Positions 45,201 through 54,424 of a stretch of DNA of 64,000 nucleotides are shown piece after piece; positions within the stretch are counted from its first letter, which is position 1, and every line of letters begins with the position of its first letter. Below the pieces are notes generated by a model that ran no database searches, had not been told where the DNA came from, and worked only from the letters and a program-made list of their open reading frames with translations. Source of the stretch: Bacteroidales bacterium. GTDB lineage: Bacteria > Bacteroidota > Bacteroidia > Bacteroidales > F082. The translations under genes were made by a program, and so were the position numbers. The stretch is from positions 1-64,000 of the forward strand of contig JANJUV010000011.1 of NCBI GenBank assembly GCA_024710405.1, written 5' to 3'.

Positions 45201-45463
45201 GGTCCAACCCTGAGATTGGACTTGTGCTGATGGACATAAGAATGCCGGTTATGGATGGTTTTGAAGCAACCAGACTGATCAAGGCAATGAGACCTGATTT
45301 GCCTGTAGTCGCCATCACGGCTTATGGTATGTCGGGCGACGAACGAAGGGTGCGGGCAGCTGGTTGTGATGACTACCTCGCGAAACCGGTAACCAGACCA
45401 ATGCTCCAGAATATTTTAAGTAAGTACATAATGTTAAACTATAAAACAGATCAGTCATCTTGA
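42215..45463 (+). CDS. Membrane hybrid kinase with periplasmic amino-acid-type binding domain (1082 aa)
   Basis: A signal peptide (about 1-22) leads to a bacterial solute-binding family 3 domain (about 28-248; 'YPPYEFINEQGKPDGFNVAL', 'CDVVLGLLVSEKRAE', 'MGLYHLKSTGTYDRLVQEW'). One membrane helix (about 262-284) follows, then three PAS domains (starting near 297, 424, 552), a glutamate-rich coil, HisKA with His723 ('FLNNISHEIRTPLNG'), HATPase_c, and a receiver with Asp1007 ('LVLMDIRMPVMDG'). The layout resembles BvgS/EvgS-type sensors. The ligand is probably a small polar solute such as an amino acid (family inference). The start is 35 nt after the previous kinase. Confidence 0.95.
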   Translation: MKRKNIVLLFAAVMNLSTAQAQDYGDQTIENRVLRVRGDQYYPPYEFINEQGKPDGFNVALFEALAADLGLKYELELKPWSYVRDEIETGECDVVLGLLVSEKRAEKITFGIPHNLMTHAVFSNRNKPFHGLDELQGKEIVVQDKDMMHDMLLETGLTDKIITVPSQLEALQLINQGKHDAALLGNFQGAHLIQKFGLKQVVIGSSKIEPVKYAMAVKKGDDELIWLLNMGLYHLKSTGTYDRLVQEWFNVYEKPSVMKRLMPYLLGFSLIIIAFTIFVVVLKIRVRYVTRELSRSEERYRALVETSQEAIFINDSNKITYINPAGLRMFGVRKPEEVYGISPFEFFHPDDHPLIRERIEALLHKNAQVGVINERLIRPDGKQIDVEVAATVIQLGSRRAVMVVMREITERLRQETELRRKNEFIQTVLDNLPIGLALNRIDDGVKIYMNDRFQHIYGWPEKDLENIESFFEKVYPDESYRKELVERIVSDISSGDPSRMHWENISITRADGTHAFVNAVNIPLYEQNTMVSTVMDITELRKAEKSLKDSARVFQHSMDMLCIAGFDGYFKVLNPAWSRILGWSTEELCSRPWNDFVYPEDIESTNAVAASLNNGVELYRFENRYICKDGSIKWLSWISIPYTDEQTIIGSARDITEQKNIELALRSSEEELQLQFEEMQSLNEELTSSSEKIRMINLELQEAVTRAESIDRLRTAFLNNISHEIRTPLNGILGVSTLLADETTPADDRQLLADMIDLNTRRLLRTITQYMDISLLTSGNFIVNMQRIRPSQWFREFNERYEGLCYNQRLAFAVVVPHHDSEPEISTDTELLSKILDHLLDNALKFTEKGEIETGYLIHNHEIEFYVRDTGCGIEKSLQGKMFDPFMLEGDESLKKYDGTGLGLAICRLGVQLLRGRIWFTSETGKGSNFRFALPLVSAKGKTQFISIPDSVAVNTVLLAEDEESNFTVLSMAIRKMADVSVLKAVNGVEAVDLVRSNPEIGLVLMDIRMPVMDGFEATRLIKAMRPDLPVVAITAYGMSGDERRVRAAGCDDYLAKPVTRPMLQNILSKYIMLNYKTDQSS

Positions 45464-45556
45464 GTGAAATTCAGATTAGTAATTAGTGAAAAATGTTTAT
45501 CAGTAATCAGGATATATATTTTGAAATTGAGATATTAACGACCAAAAGAACATAAC

Positions 45557-48505
45557 ATGAAAAAGAAGGAACAGAATGGATTGAGCAGCATGCAGAAACA
45601 GGCTGAGTATATTGTCGGTATAGGAGCCTCAGCAGGAGGATTGGAAGCACTGCAGGAGTTCTTTAAGGCTGTTCCTCTGAAAACGGGAATAGGATATGTT
45701 GTAATTCAGCACCTTTCGCCCGATTACAAAAGCCTGATGGATGAACTGCTGGCCAGGCATACCAAGCTTCCTATAAAAAAAGCTGTTGATGGAATGCTGG
45801 TTGAACCTGATACAATATATCTGATTCCACCGCGTAAGAATCTTTCAGTATTTCATGGCAAGCTATTGCTTGAGGACCAGGGATCGCGCAGTGGTCTCAT
45901 TCTGCCTATTGACATCTTCTTCCGTTCATTGGCAAATGACCTGAATAAGAAAGCAATCGGCATCATACTTTCAGGAACAGGCAGCGATGGAACACTGGGA
46001 ACCAGGGCCATCAAAGAAGCAGGTGGTATGGTGATGGCACAAGACGAGCAAACTGCCAAATTCGATGGAATGCCTCGCAGTTCAATCTCAACGGGACTGG
46101 TCGACTATATTTTGCCTCCTGACCGCATGCCGGAAGAACTTGTAAATTACATTAAACACCCTTTTGTGGATCAATCGAAGCAGGCCGACATGATCCTGAC
46201 AGGAGACGAAGACAGCTTCACCAAAGTGATGATGATGCTGCGCGATTACTGCGGCATCGACTTTTCCTATTATAAGGAAAATACCATAATCAGAAGGCTC
46301 GAACGCAGGTTGAGCATTAACCGTTTCGAAAAACTGGATGATTATCTCAGGTTTCTTTCCGAAAGTGATAAAGAGAAAGATATCTTATACCGCGAATTGC
46401 TCATAGGAGTTACCCGGTTTTTCAGGGACGAGTCTGCTTTTAAGGCACTCGCCGACTCGATACTTCCCAAAATACTGACAGCTGAAAAAAAGCAGGTAAG
46501 AATCTGGTCGGCAGCATGTTCCACCGGTGAGGAGGTCTATTCACTGGCGATGCTGATCCGAAAGTACCTCGATGAGCAAAACCTGGATATTGAAGTAAAA
46601 ATATTTGCAACTGATATTGACAGACGTTCATTAGAACTTGCCGGTCAGGGAGTCTATCCTGAAAGCATCGTGAGCGATGTGGAACCGGCTTTTTTGGCGC
46701 GGTACTTTGTTAAACGTGAAAACGGCTATCAGGTAGGTGAAACACTTCGCAAAATGGCAATTTTTGCAACGCACAACGTGCTTAAAGATCCGCCCTTCTC
46801 AAAACTTGACCTGATTCTGTGCCGCAATCTGTTCATTTACCTGAAACCCGAAAGCCAGTCCAAAGTTCTGAATTTGTTTTACGTTGCACTTAAACCTGGT
46901 GGATATATGTTTATGGGAAGCAGCGAAACACTCGGAACATTGACTGAGGCCTTCCAGACCATAAGCTCAAAGCACAAGATTTACAGCAAAAAAGCTGGTT
47001 ATCAGGTATCAGATATGGCCAAACATGCTGTCACCGGGTTTGCGGTACATAAATCGAGTCTCGACCTCCCCAGACAACAGGGAAACAAAACAGCAAAATT
47101 TCAAGGCATTGCTGACCGGATCCTCGAAATGATCATGCCCCCGTCAATACTGGTGGACGAACAGATGAATGTTATTCAGTTTATCAATGATGTTAATCCT
47201 TTCATTCAGTTAAAAGCCGGAAGGTTCAGTCTGAATTTGTCGGCCTTGTTACCGGCTGATATCATGGCCCTCATGAATAACATGATCAGGAAACTTCGCC
47301 TGAAAGGCGGGAAGGAAGTTTTTGAAAATATTAAACTGAAGAAGGGCATCGATGTACTCAGAATTAATATCGAAGGTTGTGCTGTTAACTACGATAGCGA
47401 CCAGACATTTTTCCTGATTTCGTTTATAATGATTGATCAGGCAAACCGTCAGATCGCACAAACACATCAGGAAACAAATGTTGAAGAACAGTTTCAGTTC
47501 AGACTTACTGAAATACAGAATGAATTGCAGTTTACTAAGGAGAATCTTCAGGCTACTGTTGAAGAATTGGAAACCTCAAACGAGGAACTTCAGGCTTCAA
47601 ACGAAGAATTGATCGCGTCAAACGAGGAGCTTCAGAGTACAAATGAAGAACTTCAGTCGGTAAATGAAGAATTATATACTGTAAACTCTGAGTATCAGAA
47701 TAAGATTGAGGAGCTTACGCAACTAAACAATGATATAAACAATCTGTTGAATAACACAGAAATTGGCGCATTATATCTCGACAGAAAACTGTGCATCAGA
47801 AAATATACCAACAGCTTTGCCCGCCTGGCAAACATTCTTGAGTTTGATACAGGACGTCCTATTTTTCACATTGCCGGTGCACATTTATACCCTGATTTTT
47901 TGGCTGATATCAATTATGTGCAGGAAACACTACAAAAGGTAGAGAAGGAACTGCTACGCCCCGATGGTCATCTCTATCTGGTCAAAATTGTTCCCTACAG
48001 AACAGACTTTCAGGCTGTGGATGGTATCCTGATCACCCTTGTGGATATTACTCAGCTAAAAAGAGAACGCGACAAGCTTGAAAAAGCCGGTTCGCGGCTT
48101 CAATCTGCTCTTGAAATGGGAGGGATGGCCTGGTGGGAGTGGAATATTGAAACCGGAAACGTGGAGATGCATGAGAAGAAAGCAACCATGATCGGTTACA
48201 CTCTGGAAGAATTTCCCCGGAATGTTTACGAAATATGCAAACTCATCCACCCCGATGATTATGAATTTACCATGCAGGCCATGAGGGATCATCTGGAGGG
48301 CAAGAAAAAAGTATATGATGTAACCTATCGCATCCGGGCCAAAACAGGTGATTATCATTATTATCATGATAAAGGCGGAATCGTTGAGCGCGATGCACAA
48401 GGAAAACCCCTGCGTTTGGTTGGGCTCGTGATCGATATGACACATACCAAGGAAATAGAATTTAACCTGCACAAGGTTCAGAAAAGCACAAGAAAAAATA
48501 GATAA
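45557..48505 (+). CDS. CheB-CheR fusion with PAS domains and no kinase domain (982 aa)
   Basis: Residues 12-195 are a CheB-type methylesterase with the catalytic triad visible: Ser25 in 'GASAGG', His52 in 'VIQHLSP', Asp144 in 'GTGSDG'; the usual N-terminal receiver is absent. Residues 213-475 are a CheR methyltransferase ('RFFRDESAF', SAM motif 'WSAACSTGEEVYSLA', 'LCRNLFIYL'). A PAS-like segment (about 515-630), a heptad coiled coil (640-725) and two PAS domains (about 727-835, 845-965) follow. Many homologues continue into a histidine kinase; this one stops after the last PAS. No MCP, CheA or CheW gene is in the window, so its methylated target is unknown. Confidence 0.94.
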   Translation: MKKKEQNGLSSMQKQAEYIVGIGASAGGLEALQEFFKAVPLKTGIGYVVIQHLSPDYKSLMDELLARHTKLPIKKAVDGMLVEPDTIYLIPPRKNLSVFHGKLLLEDQGSRSGLILPIDIFFRSLANDLNKKAIGIILSGTGSDGTLGTRAIKEAGGMVMAQDEQTAKFDGMPRSSISTGLVDYILPPDRMPEELVNYIKHPFVDQSKQADMILTGDEDSFTKVMMMLRDYCGIDFSYYKENTIIRRLERRLSINRFEKLDDYLRFLSESDKEKDILYRELLIGVTRFFRDESAFKALADSILPKILTAEKKQVRIWSAACSTGEEVYSLAMLIRKYLDEQNLDIEVKIFATDIDRRSLELAGQGVYPESIVSDVEPAFLARYFVKRENGYQVGETLRKMAIFATHNVLKDPPFSKLDLILCRNLFIYLKPESQSKVLNLFYVALKPGGYMFMGSSETLGTLTEAFQTISSKHKIYSKKAGYQVSDMAKHAVTGFAVHKSSLDLPRQQGNKTAKFQGIADRILEMIMPPSILVDEQMNVIQFINDVNPFIQLKAGRFSLNLSALLPADIMALMNNMIRKLRLKGGKEVFENIKLKKGIDVLRINIEGCAVNYDSDQTFFLISFIMIDQANRQIAQTHQETNVEEQFQFRLTEIQNELQFTKENLQATVEELETSNEELQASNEELIASNEELQSTNEELQSVNEELYTVNSEYQNKIEELTQLNNDINNLLNNTEIGALYLDRKLCIRKYTNSFARLANILEFDTGRPIFHIAGAHLYPDFLADINYVQETLQKVEKELLRPDGHLYLVKIVPYRTDFQAVDGILITLVDITQLKRERDKLEKAGSRLQSALEMGGMAWWEWNIETGNVEMHEKKATMIGYTLEEFPRNVYEICKLIHPDDYEFTMQAMRDHLEGKKKVYDVTYRIRAKTGDYHYYHDKGGIVERDAQGKPLRLVGLVIDMTHTKEIEFNLHKVQKSTRKNR
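47573..47698 (+). repeat. Six 21-nt heptad-encoding repeats in the CheB-CheR gene
   Basis: Six consecutive 7-residue units run TSNEELQ, ASNEELI, ASNEELQ, STNEELQ, SVNEELY, TVNSEYQ (residues 673-714). They form a continuous dimeric coiled coil between CheR/PAS and the C-terminal PAS domains. This 'SNEEL' coil is a recurring feature of CheB-CheR-PAS fusions. The units are imperfect at DNA level. Confidence 0.9.
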
Positions 48506-48515
48506 CAATAAAAAT

Positions 48516-50939
48516 ATGGCTTCCAGAAAATCCAGATTAGCAAAGCGAATAGATGAAGTGCTCAGTAAAAAGGACCTTTTTATTGAAAATGCTTATTCAA
48601 AGTCACTTGAAGAATTGGTCGAGGAATTAAAGGTCTATCAGTATGAACTTGAATTTCAGAATGATGAATTAAAACGTGTGCAGGAAGAGTTGGAGCAATC
48701 CAGAGATCAGTTTCAACAGTTGTTTCAGGAAGCACCTGTTGGATATGTGATGCTGGATGCTGAATTTAGAACCCTGGCATGCAATCAGGTGTTTCGTGAT
48801 ATTTTCAGATCCGAAGGGGATTGCGAACAAAAGCCTGACTTTAGAAAAATTATTTTACCGGTTGATCAGGACAATTTTCATCATTATTTTAAGAAACTTG
48901 AAGGCTCAAAAGATACACACGGGATAGTTCTGCGTTTTCTCAAGCCAGATGGAAGTATGGCGCACCTCAATTTGTTTGGCCGAAGAATGAATAGAGCCGC
49001 AAAGCGTGTATTTCTGATCACAGCTATTGACATCACCGAACAAAAGAAGACAGAGTCAATACTGAAAGTTAAAGATGATGAATTGCATCTGATCTCGGAG
49101 TATATGACGGATATGTTGATAATGAGTGATTTGGAGGGTAATATCGTGTATTCCACACCATCATGCCGTCAGTTTGGTTTCACGGTCGACAAAATGAAAT
49201 CCATGAAGCTGTTTGATTTCGTTTACCCTGATGATTTGTTAATGGTGCTTGATTGGTTTAACAAAGCAAAAGGAAATATGCACGAGGACGCACTTGAGTT
49301 TCGGTTCTTAAACAATGATCGAAGTTTTGTGTGGGTCGAATCCGTAAGAAATGTGCTTCCCGACATACATGGCAGAATCACCGGCCAGATATTTTCATTG
49401 AGGAACATAAGCAATCGTAAAGAAACAGAGTATAAACTGGCCGAATCTGAGCGCTTCCTGTTCGACACGGGAAAATTGGCTCAGGTTGGTGGCTGGAAGC
49501 TCGAATGGCCTTCCGGAGAAGTATATTGGTCGAAGGTAACACGTGAGATGCACGAGGAGGAAGAAGACAGAGAAATTACTCTTGACATTGGATTGAAATA
49601 TTACCCGGAGGGTGAGCACCGCAACAGAATACAAGCTCTGGTCAAACAGTCCATTGAGCGTGGCGAATCATTCGATGAAGAGTTTGAAATCATCACGGCG
49701 AAAAGTAATCATAAATGGGTCAGGATTTTGGGTAAGCCTGTTTTTGAGAATAATGTGCTGGTCAGGCTTATCGGGACTTTTCAGGATATTACCGAGCGTA
49801 AACATGCAGACAATATTATTTTGGAAAGTGAAGAGAAGTACCGATTGATTGCCGAGAACTCCAGTGATGTGATCTGGATCTTCAACCTGAACAGGAACAT
49901 GTTTACCTACATTAGCCCATCTATTTATCATCTCAGAGGATTCACTCCTGAAGAAGCCATGCAGGAAAGCCTTGCTGATGCCCTTGCTCCTGAATCCTTT
50001 GAACTGATAACAGGCATTATGAATCATCACCTTCCTTTGTTTCTGGAAACCAGAGATGTTTTGTCGTCGCGAGGACTCACCGAAATAAAACAGCCATGTA
50101 AAGACGGAACTCTTATTTGGGTTGAGGCTTCAACTCAGTTTCAGTACAACAGCAAGGGTGAACTGGAAGTGTTTGGTGTAAGCCGGGATATTACTGTACG
50201 TAAGAGAATGGAGCAGGAAATCCGAGAGAGCGAAGCAAAACTCAGGGAGTTGAATTTCACCAAAGACAAATTATTCTCCATTATTGCTCATGACTTGCGC
50301 AGCCCGTTCACCAGTTTTCTGGGACTTAGTGAAATGATGATGGCAAATGATATGCAATTGACGCTGACTGAAATGCGTGAAATGGCTGCAACACTATACA
50401 AATCAGCTCAATCAACCTATAACTTGCTTGAGAACCTGCTCGAATGGTCGCGTCTGCAGCGCGGAATGATCAAGCCCGAACCCCAGTTTGTCATGCTGAA
50501 ACAGATGTTCGGAAAAGTTTTGGAAGTGTTTGCAGAGCAAATGGAAAGAAAAGAATTAAAACTCCTGACCGAAATACCCGAAGGTATGTTGGCGTATGCC
50601 GATGAAAAGATGTTGGATACAGTTCTCCGGAATATATTGAGTAATGCCATCAAATTCTCTTTACGAAAGGGTGAGATACGGATTAAGGCATACAAGTCGG
50701 AGCAGAATACAATCATAGTTTCAGTCAGGGATAAAGGAATCGGAATACCTGATAACTTACTTGCTAATCTGTTTGAAGTGGATGAAACCAAAAGCCGTAA
50801 AGGCACAGAAGGTGAGCGAAGTACAGGATTGGGATTAATGCTGTGTAAAGAATTTGTTGAACTGAATAATGGCCATATCCGTGTTGAAAGTCAGGAAAAT
50901 CAGGGAAGCGAATTTTTTGTAGAACTACCAAGATATTAA
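48516..50939 (+). CDS. Cytoplasmic PAS histidine kinase without receiver (807 aa)
   Basis: The N-terminus is basic and then coiled ('LVEELKVYQYELEFQNDEL', a segment typical of soluble PAS kinases). Four PAS domains start near 62, 187, 312 and 441; the third is a PAS_3-like fold ('QVGGWKLEWPSGEVYWS'). HisKA is 'FSIIAHDLRSPF' with His592, and the ATPase domain contains 'RDKGIGIPD' and 'STGLGLMLCKEFVELNNG'. There is no output domain. It begins 10 nt after the kinase-less CheB-CheR-PAS gene, so together the two genes contain the modules that homologues fuse in one polypeptide. Confidence 0.95.
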   Translation: MASRKSRLAKRIDEVLSKKDLFIENAYSKSLEELVEELKVYQYELEFQNDELKRVQEELEQSRDQFQQLFQEAPVGYVMLDAEFRTLACNQVFRDIFRSEGDCEQKPDFRKIILPVDQDNFHHYFKKLEGSKDTHGIVLRFLKPDGSMAHLNLFGRRMNRAAKRVFLITAIDITEQKKTESILKVKDDELHLISEYMTDMLIMSDLEGNIVYSTPSCRQFGFTVDKMKSMKLFDFVYPDDLLMVLDWFNKAKGNMHEDALEFRFLNNDRSFVWVESVRNVLPDIHGRITGQIFSLRNISNRKETEYKLAESERFLFDTGKLAQVGGWKLEWPSGEVYWSKVTREMHEEEEDREITLDIGLKYYPEGEHRNRIQALVKQSIERGESFDEEFEIITAKSNHKWVRILGKPVFENNVLVRLIGTFQDITERKHADNIILESEEKYRLIAENSSDVIWIFNLNRNMFTYISPSIYHLRGFTPEEAMQESLADALAPESFELITGIMNHHLPLFLETRDVLSSRGLTEIKQPCKDGTLIWVEASTQFQYNSKGELEVFGVSRDITVRKRMEQEIRESEAKLRELNFTKDKLFSIIAHDLRSPFTSFLGLSEMMMANDMQLTLTEMREMAATLYKSAQSTYNLLENLLEWSRLQRGMIKPEPQFVMLKQMFGKVLEVFAEQMERKELKLLTEIPEGMLAYADEKMLDTVLRNILSNAIKFSLRKGEIRIKAYKSEQNTIIVSVRDKGIGIPDNLLANLFEVDETKSRKGTEGERSTGLGLMLCKEFVELNNGHIRVESQENQGSEFFVELPRY

Positions 50940-50943
50940 TCAC

Positions 50944-53900
50944 ATGTCAGAATCAGAAAATTTCAAACAGTTGAGTCGTGATGAACTTGTTGAACAATTG
51001 ATCAGGGCGAATCAGGAGCTCAGGAAAATGAAACATCTGCATAAAGAAGCTGATGAAATTAGTGCCAGCGATGTCATTGAACTGTTGAACCTGGCTCCAG
51101 ATGCTTTTTTTCAGGGCGACCAAAATGGAAATTTTATTCTTTGCAATGATCAGGCCGAAATACTCACCGGTTACACTCGTCAGGAGCTAAAGAGTATGCA
51201 CATGAGCGATTTGTTTGAAAGTGAAGAGCTTTCTGCCAAACCACTAAGATTCGATCTGCTTGAACATGGAAAGAATGTGGTTTCTGAAAGGTTACTCAGA
51301 AGAAAAGATGGCAAAAAGGTTGATGTCCAGATGAATTCACGCAAAATGCCAGATGGAACCTATCAGAGCTTCATGAGGGACGTTACCGAACGGAAAATTG
51401 CCGAACAAAGAATACGCGAAAGCGAGGAATCCTACCGCAATCTGTTTCAAAACGCACAGGTCGGATTGTTCAGGACAAGGATTTCCGACGGGCAGGTTCT
51501 GGAAAGCAACGAGCAAATGGCCAGAATATGTGGATATGACGACCGGGAGGAGTTTTTAAGGGAATACAAAACATCAGAAAACTATGTTGACAAGGGTGCA
51601 CGCGAACAGATGATTGACCTAATCAGGAAACAGGGTTTTGTGAAAAATTATGAGGCCCGCTACTATAAAAAGGACAAAACCTATTTCTGGGGGTCTTTTT
51701 CGGCGCATATTCACCCTGAGAAAGGCTGGATTGAGGGCGTGCTGGAGGAAGTTACCGAACGAAAGGCTGCCCTTGAAGCAATGAGAAACAGTGAAGAGAA
51801 ATTTGCAAAAACATTCTACAACAGCCCTGATGTGATGATCATCACTTCACCCGCTGATGGCCGTATTATTGATGTGAATGACAGCATTTTCCGCATAGCC
51901 GGCTATCAGCCGAAAGAGCTTAAAGGCCGGTCAACCATTGAACTGAACTTATGGGTAAATACTGAACAACGCGATAATTACATAAATCAACTTGTTAAGC
52001 AGGGCCGGGTAGTCAATTTTGAGGCAATGTTCCGAAAAAGTAATGGTGAATATTTCACCGGGCTTATTTCCGGTGAGTTTATTAGGATCGAAAACCAGAG
52101 GTGCGTTTTAAGTGTAATCCGTGATATTTCGGAAAGAAAACAATCGGAAGAACGCAACTTGCTGCTTGCTTCGATTCTCGAATACAGCAATGATTTTATC
52201 GGGGTTGCGACACCTGATCATCATGCAATGTACATTAATAAGGCCGGAAGAAAAATGATCGGACTTGATGAGCATGAATCCATAAGGCAAATATCTATTG
52301 AAGACTTTTTCTTTCCTGAAGATTTGCCTTTTGTTCGCGAAACCTTATTACCGGAGTTGGAGAAAAGTGGCAGGTGGTCAGGTGAATTCAGATTCAGACA
52401 TTTCAAAACAGCTGAAGCAATAGATGTTTTGTACGATCTCTTTTATTCAACAGATCCTGAATCAGGCAAGGTGATTAATATATCCACTATTTCACGCAAT
52501 ATAACTGAACTTAAACAACAAGAAAGAAAGTTAAGGATAACCGAAAAACGATACAGAAGCCTCATTGAGTATGCCGCCGACGGAGTTGTAATAATCAATA
52601 TAAAAGGCGAATTTCAATATATCAGTCCGAGCGCAACACGACATTTCGGCTACACCGAAGATGAGGCCATCGGCAAGCCCGGAGATCATTTTACACATCC
52701 TGATGACCTCCCTTATGTGTTGAACGAATTGGGAAAAGTAATGGCTGATCCAGGCTATCAACCAAAAATTTCCTATCGTTTTCGCAAAAAGGATGGTACG
52801 TACCGCTGGATAGAAACCACATTTACAAACCTGCTTGCGGTTGAAGGTATTAATGGACTGGTGCTGAATTTCACCGACATAACCGAAAAGCGCCAGCAGT
52901 GGAAACGGTTGGAGGAAAGCGAAACTAACCTAAAGGTTATTATCGAAAACTCAAGAGACAGCATATGGGCCATTGACGCCGATTACAGAATTATTTATGT
53001 TAATGATATTTTTGTTCAGGCTTTTGAGCAGGCATTTGGAAAAATACTTGAGAGGGGAACAAATGTTGTTAAAGCTCTGCCGCACGATCTGGCTGCTGTT
53101 TGGAAACATCGATACGACAGGGTGCTTGGCAATGAGCAGTTTGTGTTGAATGACTGTATTGTAGCGAATGAAAAGGAATTCCATATAGAAGTTTCATTTA
53201 AGCCGATTCTTGTTCATGAAAAAGTCATCGGGGCATCGGTATATGCCCGTGATATCACAGCAAAAGTAAGGTATGAACAGGATTTGATCAATGCCAAAAA
53301 CAAAGCTGAGGAAAGCGAAAGACTGAAATCCGTTTTTTTGCAGAACATGTCGCATGAAATCAGGACACCCATGAACGGTATCATCGGTTTCCTTGACTTA
53401 TTGAAAGAGCCTGATCTGACAGAGGCCGAAAAGGAAAAGTACATTTCAATTGTTGAAAAAAGTGGCCAGCGTCTGCTGAACACCATTAACGACATCATCG
53501 AAATCTCAAAAATTGAAGTCAACCAGGTCGAAGTGCGCCACGAAAGCATGAATATTCAGGACTATATGATTTACCTGAAGGATTTTTTCAACAAAGATGC
53601 TGCATCCAAAGGCGTGGAACTGATACTTTCAGAATACTTACAGGGTAAGGAAGCCTTCATCGTCACCGACAGACCTAAATTTGAAAGTATCTGTACAAAT
53701 CTGCTCAATAACGCAGTGAAATTCACCGATAAAGGAAGTATTTCATTTGGATGCAGAAGTGTTGACGGTAAACTAATTATTTGGGTTAAGGACACAGGAA
53801 TCGGCATACCTGCAAGCAGACTTGAGGCTGTTTTTGACCGCTTTGTACAGGCCGACCTGAACATCACCAGGCCACACGAAGGATCAGGATTGGGATTGTC

Positions 53901-54417
53901 TATCACAAAAGCCTATACAGAAATGCTTGGCGGAACAATCGAGGTGCAATCCGAGCAGGGTAAGGGGACCTTGTTTACAGTTTCGTTTCCTCATCAGCTA
54001 TCCGGAAAGCAAGACCCTGCAGAATCTGTCGAACCGGTTCAGGTTGTTGCCGGCCGGAATAACCCGCTGATTTTATTGGCTGAAGACGATCAGACCAACC
54101 TCACCGTGCTTGAATGGATGCTTGTTTCGGAGCAGTTCAGGGTGATTAAGGCCACTACCGGGCAGGAAGCTGTGAAAATTTTCTCCGGTACACCTGATAT
54201 TGCTTTGATTCTTATGGATCTGAAGATGCCTGATCTGAACGGATTAGAAGCAACTAAGATGATCAGGCAATCGAACGACCGAATTCCAATCATTGCACAA
54301 ACAGCATATGCGCTTTCAGGCGACAGGCAAAAGGCCATCGAAGCGGGTTGCACGGACTATATAGCAAAACCGATACGTAAGACTGATCTGATCAGAATGA
54401 TCAGAAAATACATATAA
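50944..54417 (+). CDS. Cytoplasmic multi-PAS hybrid histidine kinase with receiver (1157 aa)
   Basis: Six PAS domains start near 42, 162, 286, 406, 536 and 661. HisKA has His804 in 'FLQNMSHEIRTPMNG', a different subtype from the 'FLNNISHE' hybrids of the cluster. HATPase_c has 'KDTGIGIPA' and 'GSGLGLSITKAYTEMLGG'. The receiver has the acidic pair 'LAEDDQTN', Asp1092 in 'LILMDLKMPDLNG' and 'YIAKPI'. The third PAS resembles the fifth PAS of the first cluster kinase ('KTFY.SP'), and the sixth resembles the last PAS of the 884-residue kinase. It starts 4 nt after its upstream neighbour and ends 7 nt before the next gene. Confidence 0.95.
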   Translation: MSESENFKQLSRDELVEQLIRANQELRKMKHLHKEADEISASDVIELLNLAPDAFFQGDQNGNFILCNDQAEILTGYTRQELKSMHMSDLFESEELSAKPLRFDLLEHGKNVVSERLLRRKDGKKVDVQMNSRKMPDGTYQSFMRDVTERKIAEQRIRESEESYRNLFQNAQVGLFRTRISDGQVLESNEQMARICGYDDREEFLREYKTSENYVDKGAREQMIDLIRKQGFVKNYEARYYKKDKTYFWGSFSAHIHPEKGWIEGVLEEVTERKAALEAMRNSEEKFAKTFYNSPDVMIITSPADGRIIDVNDSIFRIAGYQPKELKGRSTIELNLWVNTEQRDNYINQLVKQGRVVNFEAMFRKSNGEYFTGLISGEFIRIENQRCVLSVIRDISERKQSEERNLLLASILEYSNDFIGVATPDHHAMYINKAGRKMIGLDEHESIRQISIEDFFFPEDLPFVRETLLPELEKSGRWSGEFRFRHFKTAEAIDVLYDLFYSTDPESGKVINISTISRNITELKQQERKLRITEKRYRSLIEYAADGVVIINIKGEFQYISPSATRHFGYTEDEAIGKPGDHFTHPDDLPYVLNELGKVMADPGYQPKISYRFRKKDGTYRWIETTFTNLLAVEGINGLVLNFTDITEKRQQWKRLEESETNLKVIIENSRDSIWAIDADYRIIYVNDIFVQAFEQAFGKILERGTNVVKALPHDLAAVWKHRYDRVLGNEQFVLNDCIVANEKEFHIEVSFKPILVHEKVIGASVYARDITAKVRYEQDLINAKNKAEESERLKSVFLQNMSHEIRTPMNGIIGFLDLLKEPDLTEAEKEKYISIVEKSGQRLLNTINDIIEISKIEVNQVEVRHESMNIQDYMIYLKDFFNKDAASKGVELILSEYLQGKEAFIVTDRPKFESICTNLLNNAVKFTDKGSISFGCRSVDGKLIIWVKDTGIGIPASRLEAVFDRFVQADLNITRPHEGSGLGLSITKAYTEMLGGTIEVQSEQGKGTLFTVSFPHQLSGKQDPAESVEPVQVVAGRNNPLILLAEDDQTNLTVLEWMLVSEQFRVIKATTGQEAVKIFSGTPDIALILMDLKMPDLNGLEATKMIRQSNDRIPIIAQTAYALSGDRQKAIEAGCTDYIAKPIRKTDLIRMIRKYI

Positions 54418-54424
54418 AATTACT

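Noticed and set aside
47573-47698. Short regular repeats considered as a CRISPR-like array
   Set aside because: The 21-nt units are contiguous with no spacers, are in frame, and encode coiled-coil heptads.
45557-48505. Part of a classical chemotaxis operon
   Set aside because: No receptor, CheA, CheW or CheY gene is present, and the CheB part lacks its usual receiver domain; the gene belongs to the sensor array.
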